From the NCBI GenBank assembly GCA_024703855.1, contig CP087965.1, forward strand, positions 752,001-816,000: 64,000 nt of DNA, given 5' to 3'. The notes below the pieces were generated by a model, which ran no database searches, was not told the DNA's origin, and worked only from the letters and a program-made list of their open reading frames with translations. Positions 8,563 to 18,283 of this stretch are shown in pieces; the first letter of the stretch is position 1; each line of letters opens with the position of its first letter. The position numbers and the translations under genes are program-made. This stretch comes from Polaromonas sp. P2-4 (GTDB lineage Bacteria; Pseudomonadota; Gammaproteobacteria; Burkholderiales; Burkholderiaceae_C).

Positions 8563-10707
8563 ATGGCTACCCACACCTCGTCCCAAGTCCCGGCAGGCAC
8601 CGGCGGCATCCTGGTCAGCGTGTTCGACCAGGGCAGCAAGGCGCCGCTCGAAGGCGCGAGCGTCAGCGTCTGGCTTGTCCCGGCCGCGTTCAAGGCCACC
8701 GGCTCCTCCTACGCCACGCACCAGCCCGCGGCCGCCGACTTCGTCGCGATCCGCACCACGCAGCGCGACGGGCGGGTCCAGTTCGACGGCCTCGATGAGG
8801 CGATGCATCTGGTCGTGCTGCACCACCTGCTGGCCGATCCGATGATCGCCGGTACCGAGCCGCAGGGCGTGGAGGTGCGCGCCGGTTGCGTGCACGACGC
8901 CTGCTTCGAGGTCGAGCTAAACGTGCGCGAGAGCCGGACCTTCGAGCGCGACGACTGCGTCAAGGTCGATTGCCCGCGCGACGGCGATCGGTTCGGCACA
9001 CGGATCGAGTTCCACCATTCCGATCAGCTCAAAGGCCAGACCAAACTCGAAACGGCGCTGAGTGCGCAGCGCGACGCCGCCGATCCGTTCGCGTCCCGCG
9101 GCGTGATCACCCACGCCGGCCCTCACGTGTACCCGTGGAGCCTGCACATGGCCTACCAGCAGATCTTCGCCGGCGCCCCCATCGGCGGCGCGGCAGCCAA
9201 GCTCAGTGGAACGACGCGTTTCGACGCCAATGAGCGCACGCCACAGCCGGTGTCGGGCAACCTGGGCGTCGCGCTGTCGCGCACCTCCACCGTGTCGACA
9301 GCCGACCTCTCGTTCTGGCAAGGCATCCTCAACAGCACCGAGCAGATGTCGTTCAACAACTACCTGCGCTTCATGAACACGCTGTTCTGCGGTGAGAACG
9401 ACCCACCGGACCTGCCCGAGTTCGAGCGCGAGCGCTTCGTGCAGAAGCGGCGGACCTTCCGCGAAGAGCTGCGCCCGAAGCGGCTGCTGCCGTTCACCGA
9501 CTCCGACGCCTATCGCGCCGTCAAGGCCGCGACCGAAGCCTTCGTGATGGTGAACTGCGGCGTGCTGGCACGGCCCAGGCCGTTCAACGGCGAGCGCGAC
9601 GCGGCCTACCTGCGGCGGCGCGACCTGCCGGTGCCCACCGGCCGGATCGAGGACGTGTTCGAAGACTACCTGGTGCAGATCCTCGGCGGCGAGGACGGCG
9701 ACAAGACCCTGCCCTACCTCGCCGTGATCCGCTCCAAGCTGCCCGACATCGCGATCAAGCTGAACCCGCTCGATGTGGATGCCGGCCGCGTCGGCCAGTG
9801 CCACGGCATCCTGCAGGACAAGCTCGCCAATCCCTGCCTGCTCGAGCTGATCTGGTCGTACTGGCACGAGGAAGGGATGCTGGTCCAGACGATGAACAGC
9901 ATCTCGCGGCGGTTCCAGAACGTGCGCTCGCACGAGCGCGACCCGCTCGCGAACCTGGAGATCGACCCGCTGCGCCCGCTGAACAACGTGCTGTGGGGCT
10001 TCGTGCAGGACGAGCAGCATCGCCTAAGCATCGTGCGCCGCAACTACGAGTACGACCACCACTACGGCCTTCGGCTCGAAGGCAAGGCGGTGCAGCGCAT
10101 GCAGGCGGCCGACAGCCGCTCGCGCTTCCTGGAGGCCTTCCACAACCTGCTGCGCCTGTGCACGGCGTTCTTCAAGCAGGACGACGACACCACGGTCAAG
10201 GCCGACGCCTTCCCGGTGCTCAACGCGCTGAAGGAGGTGCACCTGATCCTGTCGCAGGGCGCACACAACCAGTTCGGCGATCTGCCGTCCACGGCGCGCA
10301 TCGAAATGTTGATGGAGCAGTGGATGCTGGCGCGGCCGGAGTTCCGCGAGTTCCTGCCCACGCGCATCATGACCGCCTACCCCGAGCCGTGGATGGACCG
10401 GGTGGACGCGATGAAGAAGCTGCAGGGCTGGACGGATGCCAGTGTGCTGCACTTCCGCAACCTCGCGATCTTCGGCGAGCAGGTGCTGCTGTCGATCCGC
10501 TGGGGCCTCTGGAGTGATGTGCAGGAGCCTCTGCAGGCCTTCAACTGGGCGCGTTTCTTCCGCCCGCAGATCCAGGGCTACAGCCACGCCTACCGCGCCG
10601 TCACCGGGGTCGACCTGGCCGTCGATTCGGCCGACGCGAAGGTCGATGCGACGCTGCCTTCGGTGCTCCTGCAACGGCGCCTGGCAACCCAGCAACGTAC
10701 GGCCTGA
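8563..10707 (+). CDS. 714-residue protein of unknown function with N-terminal beta-sandwich-like domain
   Basis: This is the longest intact frame of the cluster. The first 110 or so residues (GGILVSVFDQGSKAPLEGAS ... TTQRDGRVQFDGLDEAMHLV) look like a carboxypeptidase-regulatory/Ig-like beta domain. The remaining 600 residues are mostly helical, rich in W, Y, R and D, with no motif I recognise and no transmembrane segment. Examples are SFWQGILNSTEQMSFNNYLR and PWSLHMAYQQIFAGAPIGG. Ribosome site AAGGAG precedes the ATG at 8563. Because the frame is clean and long, it may be the central component of the cluster. Scaffold, adaptor or large enzyme are all possible; I assign no function. Confidence 0.75.
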   Translation: MATHTSSQVPAGTGGILVSVFDQGSKAPLEGASVSVWLVPAAFKATGSSYATHQPAAADFVAIRTTQRDGRVQFDGLDEAMHLVVLHHLLADPMIAGTEPQGVEVRAGCVHDACFEVELNVRESRTFERDDCVKVDCPRDGDRFGTRIEFHHSDQLKGQTKLETALSAQRDAADPFASRGVITHAGPHVYPWSLHMAYQQIFAGAPIGGAAAKLSGTTRFDANERTPQPVSGNLGVALSRTSTVSTADLSFWQGILNSTEQMSFNNYLRFMNTLFCGENDPPDLPEFERERFVQKRRTFREELRPKRLLPFTDSDAYRAVKAATEAFVMVNCGVLARPRPFNGERDAAYLRRRDLPVPTGRIEDVFEDYLVQILGGEDGDKTLPYLAVIRSKLPDIAIKLNPLDVDAGRVGQCHGILQDKLANPCLLELIWSYWHEEGMLVQTMNSISRRFQNVRSHERDPLANLEIDPLRPLNNVLWGFVQDEQHRLSIVRRNYEYDHHYGLRLEGKAVQRMQAADSRSRFLEAFHNLLRLCTAFFKQDDDTTVKADAFPVLNALKEVHLILSQGAHNQFGDLPSTARIEMLMEQWMLARPEFREFLPTRIMTAYPEPWMDRVDAMKKLQGWTDASVLHFRNLAIFGEQVLLSIRWGLWSDVQEPLQAFNWARFFRPQIQGYSHAYRAVTGVDLAVDSADAKVDATLPSVLLQRRLATQQRTA

Positions 10708-10783
10708 CGCGTCGGCCTGCCGGTGATCGATGGGCTTGAAGTCGTTTCGGGGTCGTATCAACCAGACCGCGGCGAGGTGAATC

Positions 10784-11614
10784 ATGAATCAAGAGATCGG
10801 CTTTGAAATGATGCCTTTCGAGATCGCCCCGGAGTTCGAGGGCGAAGGCTACGAAGGGGAGTACGAGTACGAAGGGGAATTCGAAACGTCGCGCGGCGCG
10901 CCGTTGCGCCGCCCCGCCTTCAAGTACGTGACCGACTTCTCCGGCCCGGCGGCCGAATGCGTCAGGAGCCTGCGCCGAGCCGGGAAGACCAGGGCCCAGG
11001 CCCTGGGCATCATCAATGCCCAGATCGGCGCGGCGATTGCGATGCTTCGCAAGGCGGCCGCCGACCTCAAGCGCGGAAGCCGGACGTCGGCGACAAGAAC
11101 CCTGTTCCTGAAAATATTCAGGGTCAGGCCTGAGTTCGTTCCGACCTGGCTGAAGGCCAGCGCGTCGATCAAGGACCGGGGCGATGTAGTGGCGACCCGT
11201 TGCAGGCGGGTCGCCGATCTGCTGGCCAGCGGCAAGATCAAGTACCTCTGCACGATCAACTCGACCAATTGCCCGGACTGTTCGAACGACTCGAGCGACT
11301 TTGCCTGTTCGAGCTGGGGCGACGAAAGCAAGGCGCCAAAGAACAGCCGCGTGGTTTGCCTGGGCGACGCTTTCTGGGACGCCATGAAGGCAGGGAACAC
11401 CACCTCCCTGCTTGCCACCCTGATGCACGAGCCCGTCCATATCTACTTCGGCGTGTATGTCACGGAACATCGCTCGACCGCGGGCAAGTTCGGGGGCATC
11501 AATTGCATCGTGCGATTTGTCTTCGAAACGAACCGGCGTGCCGCACCGGACCGGGTGAACCGGCGTTGCACGGAGATGGCGGTAAGACAGGAACTCGAGG
11601 CGGCTTGGTCATGA
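10784..11614 (+). CDS. M35-like (deuterolysin/lysine-specific) metalloendopeptidase with acidic N-terminal tag
   Basis: The 276-residue product begins with an acidic-aromatic tag (FEGEGYEGEYEYEGEFE, about residues 14-33). A helical region follows, then a Cys-rich stretch (INSTNCPDCSNDSSDFACSS) and the zinc motif H215-E216-P-V-H219 in LATLMHEPVHIYFGVY. RVVCLGDAFW just before it recalls M35 peptidases. Their third ligand (Asp in GTxDxxYG) is not clearly seen; the corresponding part reads AGKFGGINCIVRF. The ATG follows GAGGTGA. I infer a zinc endopeptidase acting on proteins outside the cell or in the envelope; the lack of a signal peptide is notable. Confidence 0.7.
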   Translation: MNQEIGFEMMPFEIAPEFEGEGYEGEYEYEGEFETSRGAPLRRPAFKYVTDFSGPAAECVRSLRRAGKTRAQALGIINAQIGAAIAMLRKAAADLKRGSRTSATRTLFLKIFRVRPEFVPTWLKASASIKDRGDVVATRCRRVADLLASGKIKYLCTINSTNCPDCSNDSSDFACSSWGDESKAPKNSRVVCLGDAFWDAMKAGNTTSLLATLMHEPVHIYFGVYVTEHRSTAGKFGGINCIVRFVFETNRRAAPDRVNRRCTEMAVRQELEAAWS

Positions 11615-11692
11615 CATCGCAACCGTCATTCGGGTCGGGGCCACGGGCCCGGCGTATCGCCTAGTCGGACTCAGGACACGCGGGATGCGGCC

Positions 11693-12815
11693 ATGACCGA
11701 CTTCACCAGTGCGCTCTACCTCGGCCTGCAGCACGCCAGCGCGACGCAGCCCGGCTGGGACGCGCTGACGCTCGGCCGGCCGGCGGCCCTGCAGGAGCCG
11801 TGCGGCGCCGAGGATGTCGCCGCCGACCTGGCGCGCCTGCAGGGCCTGCCGGCGGCGACGCTGCTGCCCTCGACGCTGCACCTGTTCTGGGACCTGCTGC
11901 GCCTGCTGGCGCGCGATGCGCGCTCGGCGGTGCTGCTGGATGCGGGCGCCTACCCGATCCTGCACTGGGCCGCCGAAGGCGCCGCCGCGGTCGGCGCACG
12001 GGTGCACCGCTTCGCCCACCACGATGCCGCGGCGCTGGCGCAGCTGGCGGGGCGGGCCGCCCGCACCGGGCTGCGGCCGGTGGTCGTGTGTGACGGCTTC
12101 TGCCCCGGCTGCAACCGCGCCGCCCCGCTGCACGCCTATGCGCGCATCGTCGAAAGTTGCGGCGGCGCGCTGGTGCTGGACGACACGCAGGCCCTCGGCG
12201 TGCTCGGCCGCGCACCGTCGACAGCGTGTCCGTACGGCCACGGCGGCGGCGGCTCGCTGCACTGGCAAGGCCTTTCGGACCTGCAGATGGGCGCGCACAT
12301 CGTCGTCGGCGCCTCGCTCGCCAAGGGCTTCGGCGCGCCGCTGGCGGCGCTGTCGGGCAGCGAGGCGCTGATCGCGCGTTTTCGGCGCGACAGCGAAACC
12401 CGCGTGCATTGCAGCCCGCCGTCGGTGGCGGTGGTGCACGCCGCGCGCTGCGCGCTCGATGCCGCCGAGCAGTGGGGCGACGCCTGGCGCGCGCGCCTGC
12501 TGCGCCTGGTGCTGCTGCTGCGCGAGACGCTCGCGCGAGCCGGGCTCGCCGCGGTCGGTTGGCTGCCGTTTCCGGTGCAGTCCTTCGTGTCGCGCCACGG
12601 GCCCGGTGTGGCGCAGCTGCTGCAGCGCCTGCACGCGGGCGGCGGCGTGCGCGCTGCTGACGCGCGGCTGCTGCCAGGGCCTGGCGCCGCAGCTGAGCTT
12701 CATCGTCACGGCGCGGCACAGCGTGGCGCAGATCGAGCGCGCCGGGCAGCTGCTGGCGCGCAGCGCCGGTGCGCTGCTTTCCGCCCCGATCCCCAACACG
12801 TTTGCCATCAACTGA
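11693..12815 (+). CDS. Alpha-oxoamine synthase-like PLP enzyme (AONS/KBL-like), one frameshift
   Basis: The fold-type I PLP family of 8-amino-7-oxononanoate synthase and 2-amino-3-ketobutyrate CoA ligase is recognised from VVVCDGFCPGCNRAAPLHAY, LVLDDTQALGVLG and VVGASLAKGFGAPLAALSG. K211 is the probable Schiff-base lysine. The usual DEAHSxG motif is D163-D164-T-Q166, so the His that stacks near PLP is Gln. The frame shifts near 12655; the C-terminus continues as LLTRGCCQGLAPQLSFIVTA. About 373 residues, close to family length. No bio genes are nearby, so biotin synthesis is unlikely. It may condense an acyl thioester with an amino acid to make a signal or lipid; that is inference. Confidence 0.75.
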
Positions 12816-12824
12816 GGAGGCGTC

Positions 12825-14514
12825 ATGCATCACCCTGCCGTCTTTGCCGTGCAGCAACCCTTCACGGGCGAGTTCGAAGCACCGGCACCCGAGGCGTTCG
12901 AAATCCTCGACGAGAGCTTCGAGCAGGAGCTCGGCCGCCGCGGTGGAGCGCCGCGCCCACGACCTCCGGCGCGGCGCAGCGCTGGCCCCAGCGCCACACG
13001 ACGCGGCCCTACCGTCAGCGCCGCGAGGCGTGGCCCTGACGTCGGCGCCCCACGGCGCAGCCCGGCTGTCAGCACCGCGCGCCCACCACCGCGGCCCCGC
13101 CCGCGGCCGCCGCGCCGGCCTTCGCCGTGGCCGTCGTGGCCGTCGTGGCCGCCGTTCGGCGACAGTTATGCGCTGCCGATCGTCGCCGAGCCCTTCGGCA
13201 GCCCCGTCGGCGGCGCGTCCAGCGCCGAGCAGTTGCGCTGCGTGCAGGACTGCCTGAGCCGCGGCCCTGGCCTGGCCCCGCAGCCCGACTCGGGCGCGGC
13301 GCCGCCGGATGCACCAGATGCGCCGAGCGATGCCGGCGAGCCGGCACCCGGCGAGTTCGAGTTCGAGTTCGATGAATCAGAAGGCGAGTTCGGCGATGTC
13401 ATCGGCCGCATCGGGGAGTGGTATCGGCCAAGCGATCGGCCGCGTCGGCGAGGCGCTGCGCGACTGCAAGATCATCGACCTGACCGCGCAATCGGACCGC
13501 AGCGTGCGCAAGGGCACGCGCGACCCGAAGAGCGTCTACGCGCTGGTGCTGCACCAGATGGCGTGCTGCTTTCGGCGCCGCGATCCGCTGCGCAGCTACC
13601 TGCGCATCAAGGCGCATTTCGCGATCCTGCCGGAGGGGCAGATCCTGCAGCTGCACCCGGTTTCGGCGTTGATCTGGGCCTCACACGGCTTCAACAGCAA
13701 GAGCGTGGCGGTCGAGTTCGCGGGCAACTTCCCAAACGTCCGCGGCCGCTGGTGGAAGGGCGAGACCTACGGGCGCGACCGCGTCACACCGGCGCAGCTG
13801 GAAGCCGGGCGCTGCCTGGTGCGCCACCTGGTGCGCACGATGGGCCTGCGCGTGGTGCTGGCGCACCGTCAGTCGAGCAACATGCGCGAGAACGACCCGG
13901 GCCCGGACATCTGGTACCACGTCGGCCAGTGGGCGGTCGACACGCTGCGCCTGAGCGACGGCGGGCCTGGCCTCAAGATCGGCACCGGCAACCCGATTCC
14001 CGATGCCTGGCGAACTTGGGGCCGCTCGGGCACGGGGACGCCGGTTGCCCCGGAGCTCGAGTTCGCGGCCCCGCAAGCCGAGCAGGCCTACGAGGACGAA
14101 GACGAATACGAGGGTGAAGAAGAGTACGAAAGCGGCGATGAACTTTGGCGCGGCGAACCCGAAGGCGAAGTCGCGCCCGGCCTGCTTACGCTCGCCGCCG
14201 CGATCGCCGACCCGCGCGGCACCGGGCCGGGCGTCTACACGCTCTACAAGAACGGCCAGCGGCTCTACGTGGGTCGCTCGAACAACCTGCGCCGACGGAT
14301 GCAACAGCACCTGTGGTGCCTCACGCACCTGAAGCTCGGCGTGGGGCGTTTTCACGTCAAGCTGACGCCGATGCGCGGCGCCACGCCGGCCCAACTGGGC
14401 CGCGTCGAGGCCGCGGTGATCGACCGTTTCGGGCGTAAGTCCCAAGGCGGGCCACTGACCAATGTCAAGGCCCGCGAACTGGAGCAAGAGCTGTGGGGCG
14501 AGGCCTGGCGCTGA
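12825..14514 (+). CDS. Amidase_2 (peptidoglycan amidase-like) protein fused to a GIY-YIG nuclease domain, with acidic linkers
   Basis: About 562 residues after correcting one extra G near 13418. Order: acidic N-terminus (FTGEFEAPAPEAFEILDESF), Pro/Arg-rich stretch, acidic EFEFEFDESEGEFG (about 180-195), amidase_2 domain (about 220-395), acidic segment EDEDEYEGEEEYESGDE (about 425-445), and GIY-YIG domain (about 467-560). The amidase part shows VLHQMACCF, EFAGNFPNVRGRWW, AHRQSSN and DPGPDIW, consistent with zinc ligands H, H and D. The nuclease part shows GVYTLYKNGQRLYVGRSNNL, VEAAVIDRFG and GPLTN, with the family's G-Y/Y-G core, Arg, Glu and Asn. The start follows GAGG after the previous stop. 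No signal peptide is seen. The combination is unusual and may be a two-domain effector. Confidence 0.75.
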
Positions 14515-14562
14515 CGCGTCGGCCAAGCCCACGAAGTCCTGTCAATCTCTGAGGAGTCCATC

Positions 14563-15295
14563 ATGCACAAACCCTGCTGCCCGTGCGCAAAGTGTCAGTC
14601 GTCGCGCGACCTGCGCCTTTTCTGTCGAACGTTTCGGCGCCACGCCGCGCTTCGGTCCCATCGCGTCCGCGCCGAAGGCATTGACCGATGCCGAAGAAAT
14701 GGAGCTCGCGATGGAGTTGCTTTCGGTGTCCAGCGAAGCCGAATGGGAACAGTTCCTCGGCAAGATGTTCCGTGGCATCGGCCGCGGCCTCAAGAAGGTC
14801 GGCAAGTTCGTCGGCGGCAAGATTCTGAAGCCGTTGGGCGGTGCGCTCAAAGGGCTAGCGAAGAAGGCGCTGCCATTCATCGGCGGCGCGCTCGGCTCGT
14901 TCATTCCGATCCCCGGTGTCGGCACCGCGATCGGCTCGGCGCTCGGCAGCGCGGTGAGCAAGGCGCTCGAACTCGAGTTCGGCGAGCTCGAAAGCGAGGA
15001 GGCCGAGTTCGAGATCGCGCGCCGCTTCGTGCGCATGGCCGCGAGTGCGGCGCAACAGGCGAGTGGCGCGGCGACCGGCGCGAACCCCGAGGCAGCGGTG
15101 CGCGACGCGCTGCTGGCCGCGGCGCGCGCCCATGTACCGAGCTTCGCCGCCCATGAAGCCGAACTGATCGCCGAAGCGGAGGCCGAAGCGGAGGGTGAAG
15201 CGGAAGGTGAAAGCGGCTTCGAGGCCGAAAGCGGCGGCGCGATGTCGGGCCGCTGGCTGCGGCGCGGCGGCCAACTCGTTGTGCTGGGCGCCTGA
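14563..15295 (+). CDS. Glycine-zipper protein, paralogue 3, Cys-rich start and acidic tail; one frameshift
   Basis: The ATG at 14563 follows GAGGAG. The start MHKPCCPCAKCQSS carries four Cys in a row of seven residues. A frameshift near 14625 leads to VERFGATPRFGPIASAPK and ELAMELLSVSSEAEWEQFLG. The glycine-rich middle (KKALPFIGGALGSFIPIPG, then GTAIGSALGSAVSKALELEF) closely parallels paralogue 2. The block EEAEFEIARRFVRMAASAAQ, a long acidic stretch (EAEAEAEGEAEGESGFEAES) and GRWLRRGGQLVVLG finish the protein. About 243 residues. The zipper suggests membrane association or oligomerisation; function unknown. Confidence 0.7.
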
Positions 15296-15378
15296 GCGCA
15301 CGACCACCATGCAAGCGACCGTCGGGCACCCGATCCACCACCGGGACTTGACCCGCAGGTATCATGAGGAGCACGACC

Positions 15379-16380
15379 ATGAATGCAGACGAACTGTTTG
15401 AGGTCCTGCCGCTGAACCCAGAAGCGGAATTCGAATCCGGCCGCGGACGCAGCCGGCCGATCGTATTGCCGACATTGACGATCCGCGACCAGCCCTTCGT
15501 CGTGCTCGACCGCTTCGGCTTCGATGTCCCGGCCATGGCCGCGATGCACAACCCGATCATCGAGCGCATCGCGCGGCTGGTGGTGGCGAGCCGGGTCTCG
15601 GGCGATCCGATCGACAGCATCCGCCTGGTCGGCTACACCGACCCTGAGTGGACCCGCGGCCTACAACCTCGATCTTGCCAAGCGGCCCGCGCAGAGCGTC
15701 GAGGCCCAGCTGCGCGCGGCGATCGTCGCGCTCGGGCCGGTGCCGGCCGGCACGCTGAACATCATCGTGCAGACGCTGGGCGAAACGCGCCCGGCGGCGT
15801 CGAACGCCACCGCCGCTGGGTGCGCGCTGAACCGCCGCGTCGCGGTGTACCTTCCGACCACCTGCAACAGCTTCTTCGCGCAGTACGACCTGCGCCTCCT
15901 GCCCCGGCGACCCGGTGTTCGGCATTCCCGCGCACCCGAACCCCAGCGCGAAACAGAAGGATCAGCGCAGCAAGGACGTCAATGCCATGGTCGGCGAACT
16001 GCTGGCGCGCCGCAACCTTCGCGCGAGCGAAGCACTGGCCGGCCGCCTCCCGGCCCCGAAAGCATTGCCGCGCGGTGCGCTGCGCCTGTCCGAAGCGCAG
16101 CTGGCGCTGTACCGCGAGTACTTTGCGGACGGCCGCGGCGGCATCGCGTTCGGCGCGTTCCAGACCTGCTTCGGGCGCTTTGCGAACGGCGAGCTGCGCA
16201 ACCTGCTCCCGGCCGACCAGGCCAAAGGCGTCTGCGAGCACAACGGCGAGTTCTTCTTCCTGTTTGCCGAGTTCGCGTTCCTGTGCATTGCTTCGCGCAT
16301 CAAGGAGCCGCGGTGGACGAATACGCTGCGCAGCTTCGTGAAAGCGCAAGAGATTTTCATGCATGTCTACCGGCCTTCGC
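15379..16380 (+). CDS. OmpA-like (peptidoglycan-binding) domain protein, two frameshifts, end uncertain
   Basis: The start at 15379 gives MNADELFEVLPLNPEAEFES, again acidic and without signal peptide. The OmpA_C-like domain is visible as IRLVGYTDPE, then (after an extra base near 15648) AAYNLDLAKRPAQSVEAQL, GETRPAASNATAAG and LNRRVAVYLP. This domain binds diaminopimelate in peptidoglycan. A second shift near 15905 leads to DPVFGIPAHPNPSAKQKDQR and a C-terminal region of about 150 residues with RWTNTLRSFVKAQEIFMHVY. The stop is unclear because further indels lie at 16380-16500; fusion to the following NlpC/P60 gene cannot be excluded. Confidence 0.65.
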
Positions 16381-17512
16381 CGGTGTCGCCACCGCCCTGC
16401 CCGCCTGCCCGCGCGATGCGCAAGGCCGGCCACGCGCACGCCAGCCGCTGTCAAGTTGCCGCAACCGCAACTTCCGTACGACCGGCAGCTCACCAACGGT
16501 GGGCGCCGGGCAGTCCGGGCCGGAGCGCAAGCAGGCGCTGGCGGCCAGGTACGCGCCGGCCGGCCTGGCCACGCTGCAGCGGGCAGCGCAGGCCAACCTG
16601 CTGCGCGCGCAATGCATGCCCTCACCCATCGTGAGCATGGACTTCAGCACTCACACGCTCGGCGATCCGCCGCGGGTCGAGCTGCGCAGCCCGCAAGGCC
16701 GCTGGCTGGCGACGCTGACGCATGGCGCACAGACCGTGACCAGCGCCGGGCCGCGCCGCAGCTTCAGCGAGAGCGAGGTGCGCGTGACCCACGCGACCTG
16801 GGTGCGCGCACTGCCGGCGCCGTTCGACGGCCATGTCGACACCGCATGGCTGCAGCAGGCGCTGGACGCCAATGCCCAGCGGCGGCCCGACTTGCTGGCG
16901 ATCGGCCTGCAGTACCTGCGCGGCGCGCCGGCACAACGCCAAGGCGGGCTGCAGATCGCCGGTGATGCCGCCTACGGGCCGCTCGTCGACGGCAAGCGCC
17001 AGGAGGGCGCGGACTTCAACGACTACCTCGGCGTGCCGTGGACCTACGACGACGGCACGGTCGATACGCCCGAGCCGCCTCAGTTCCGCTGCCTCGACTG
17101 CTCGGGCTTCGTTCGCATGGTCTGGGGTTACCGCTGGCACGCGCCCGGCAAGGCGCCCGCGCTGCCGCTGTCGCTGGCGAGTTCGGCCGACGGCGGCACG
17201 CTGCCGCGGCGCGCGTTCCAGATGAGCAGGCGCGCGCCCGGCGTCCTGATCGAGCGCAACCGGGGCGTGCGCCTGCGCGACCTGTCGCGGCTGGCGATCG
17301 GCGACCTGGTGTTCTTCGATGCCGACGCCGACGATGGGCCGCGCATCGACCATGTCGGCATCTACGTCGGCCTGGGCAGCGACGGCCTGCGCCGCTTCCT
17401 CTCCAGCCGCAAGGGCGCCAATGGGCCGACGATGGCCGACGTGCGCGGCAAGTCGGTGCTCGACGGCAACGGCCTCTACGCGCGCAGCCTGCGCGCAGTG
17501 CGGCGGCTGTGA
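16363..17512 (+). CDS. NlpC/P60-family cysteine peptidase, start uncertain
   Basis: NlpC/P60 enzymes cleave peptide bonds in cell-wall stem peptides. The catalytic Cys is in CLDCSGFVRMVWGYRW (TGC at 17099-17101). The His is in RIDHVGIYVGLGSDGLRRF (17351-17353), with DLVFFDADADDGPR before it. Upstream, about 220 residues (MDFSTHTLGDPPRVELRSPQ) form a separate domain of unknown fold. The start is unsure: an ATG at 16363 lies in another frame and frame changes occur between 16380 and 16500. The stop overlaps the next gene's start (TGATG at 17510-17514), so the genes are translationally coupled. Confidence 0.75.
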
Positions 17513-18283
17513 TGATCATCGACTGTCATTGCCACGCCGGCCAGGGCGACGGACTGACCGGCCCGTGGGACACCGACGCGCCGCTCGGCGCGTACCTGGA
17601 GCGCGGCGCGCGCCGGCATTGCGCGCACGGTGCTGCTGCCGGCCTTCCATTCCGATTATGCCGTGGCCAATCTCGCGCTGGCACGGATCGTCGCGCGCCG
17701 CCCGCAGCGCTTCATCGGCTTCGCGATGGTGCATCCGGCGCGCGACCGAGGCCGGGTGCTGGCGATGCTGACGACCGCGATAGAGCGCTACCGCTTCTCC
17801 GGCATCAAGGTGCACCGGCACGACGCGCCGATCACGCGCGAAGTCTGCGACGCGGCACGTCTGCTGCGCGTGCCGGTGCTGTACGACGTGACGGGCGAGG
17901 TGTCGGTGGTCGAACTGCTGGCCGAGCAATACCCCGACGTGGCCTTCATCATTCCGCACCTCGGCAGCTTCGCCGACGACTGGCGGGCCCAGCTGGCGCT
18001 GATCGATCACCTGGTGCGCCACCCGAACGTACATGCCGACACCGCCGGCGTGCGGCGCTTCGACCTGCTGCAGCAGGCGGTGCGGCGTGCCGGCGCGCAC
18101 AAGATCCTGTTCGGGTCCGACGGGCCCTGGCTGCACCCGGGGCTCGAGCTGGCCAAGATCCGCCTGCTGCACCTCGCCCCGGCCGACGAGGCGCTGGTGC
18201 TCGGAGGCAATCTGCTGCGGCTCATGGCCCTCAGTGAGCGGGCCGCTGCTGCGCCCGCCGCAACTGCAGCGCACGGTCGCTGA
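17512..18283 (+). CDS. Amidohydrolase-family (amidohydrolase_2) metal-dependent hydrolase, one frameshift
   Basis: The ATG overlaps the previous stop. The TIM-barrel family is recognised from the N-terminal HxH metal motif (IIDCHCHAGQGDG), the conserved FAMVHPARDRGR, GIKVHRH, the strand-end FIIPHLGSFADDW and FGSDGPWLHPGLE, which carries the usual catalytic Asp. The frame shifts near 17607 (LERGARAGIARTVLLPAFHS). About 256 residues, typical of the compact COG2159 type. Substrate unknown. Its 3' end overlaps by about 50 bp the 3' end of the convergent regulator gene. Confidence 0.75.

Noticed and set aside
11693..12815. Biotin synthesis gene bioF
   Set aside because: No other bio gene is nearby, the DEAH motif is altered to DDTQ, and the gene lies within the unusual cluster.
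5840..18283. Extracellular contractile injection system or type VI secretion locus
   Set aside because: Peptidase, NlpC/P60, OmpA-like and effector-like genes recall such loci, but no tube, sheath, baseplate, spike or AAA+ disassembly gene is present in the window.
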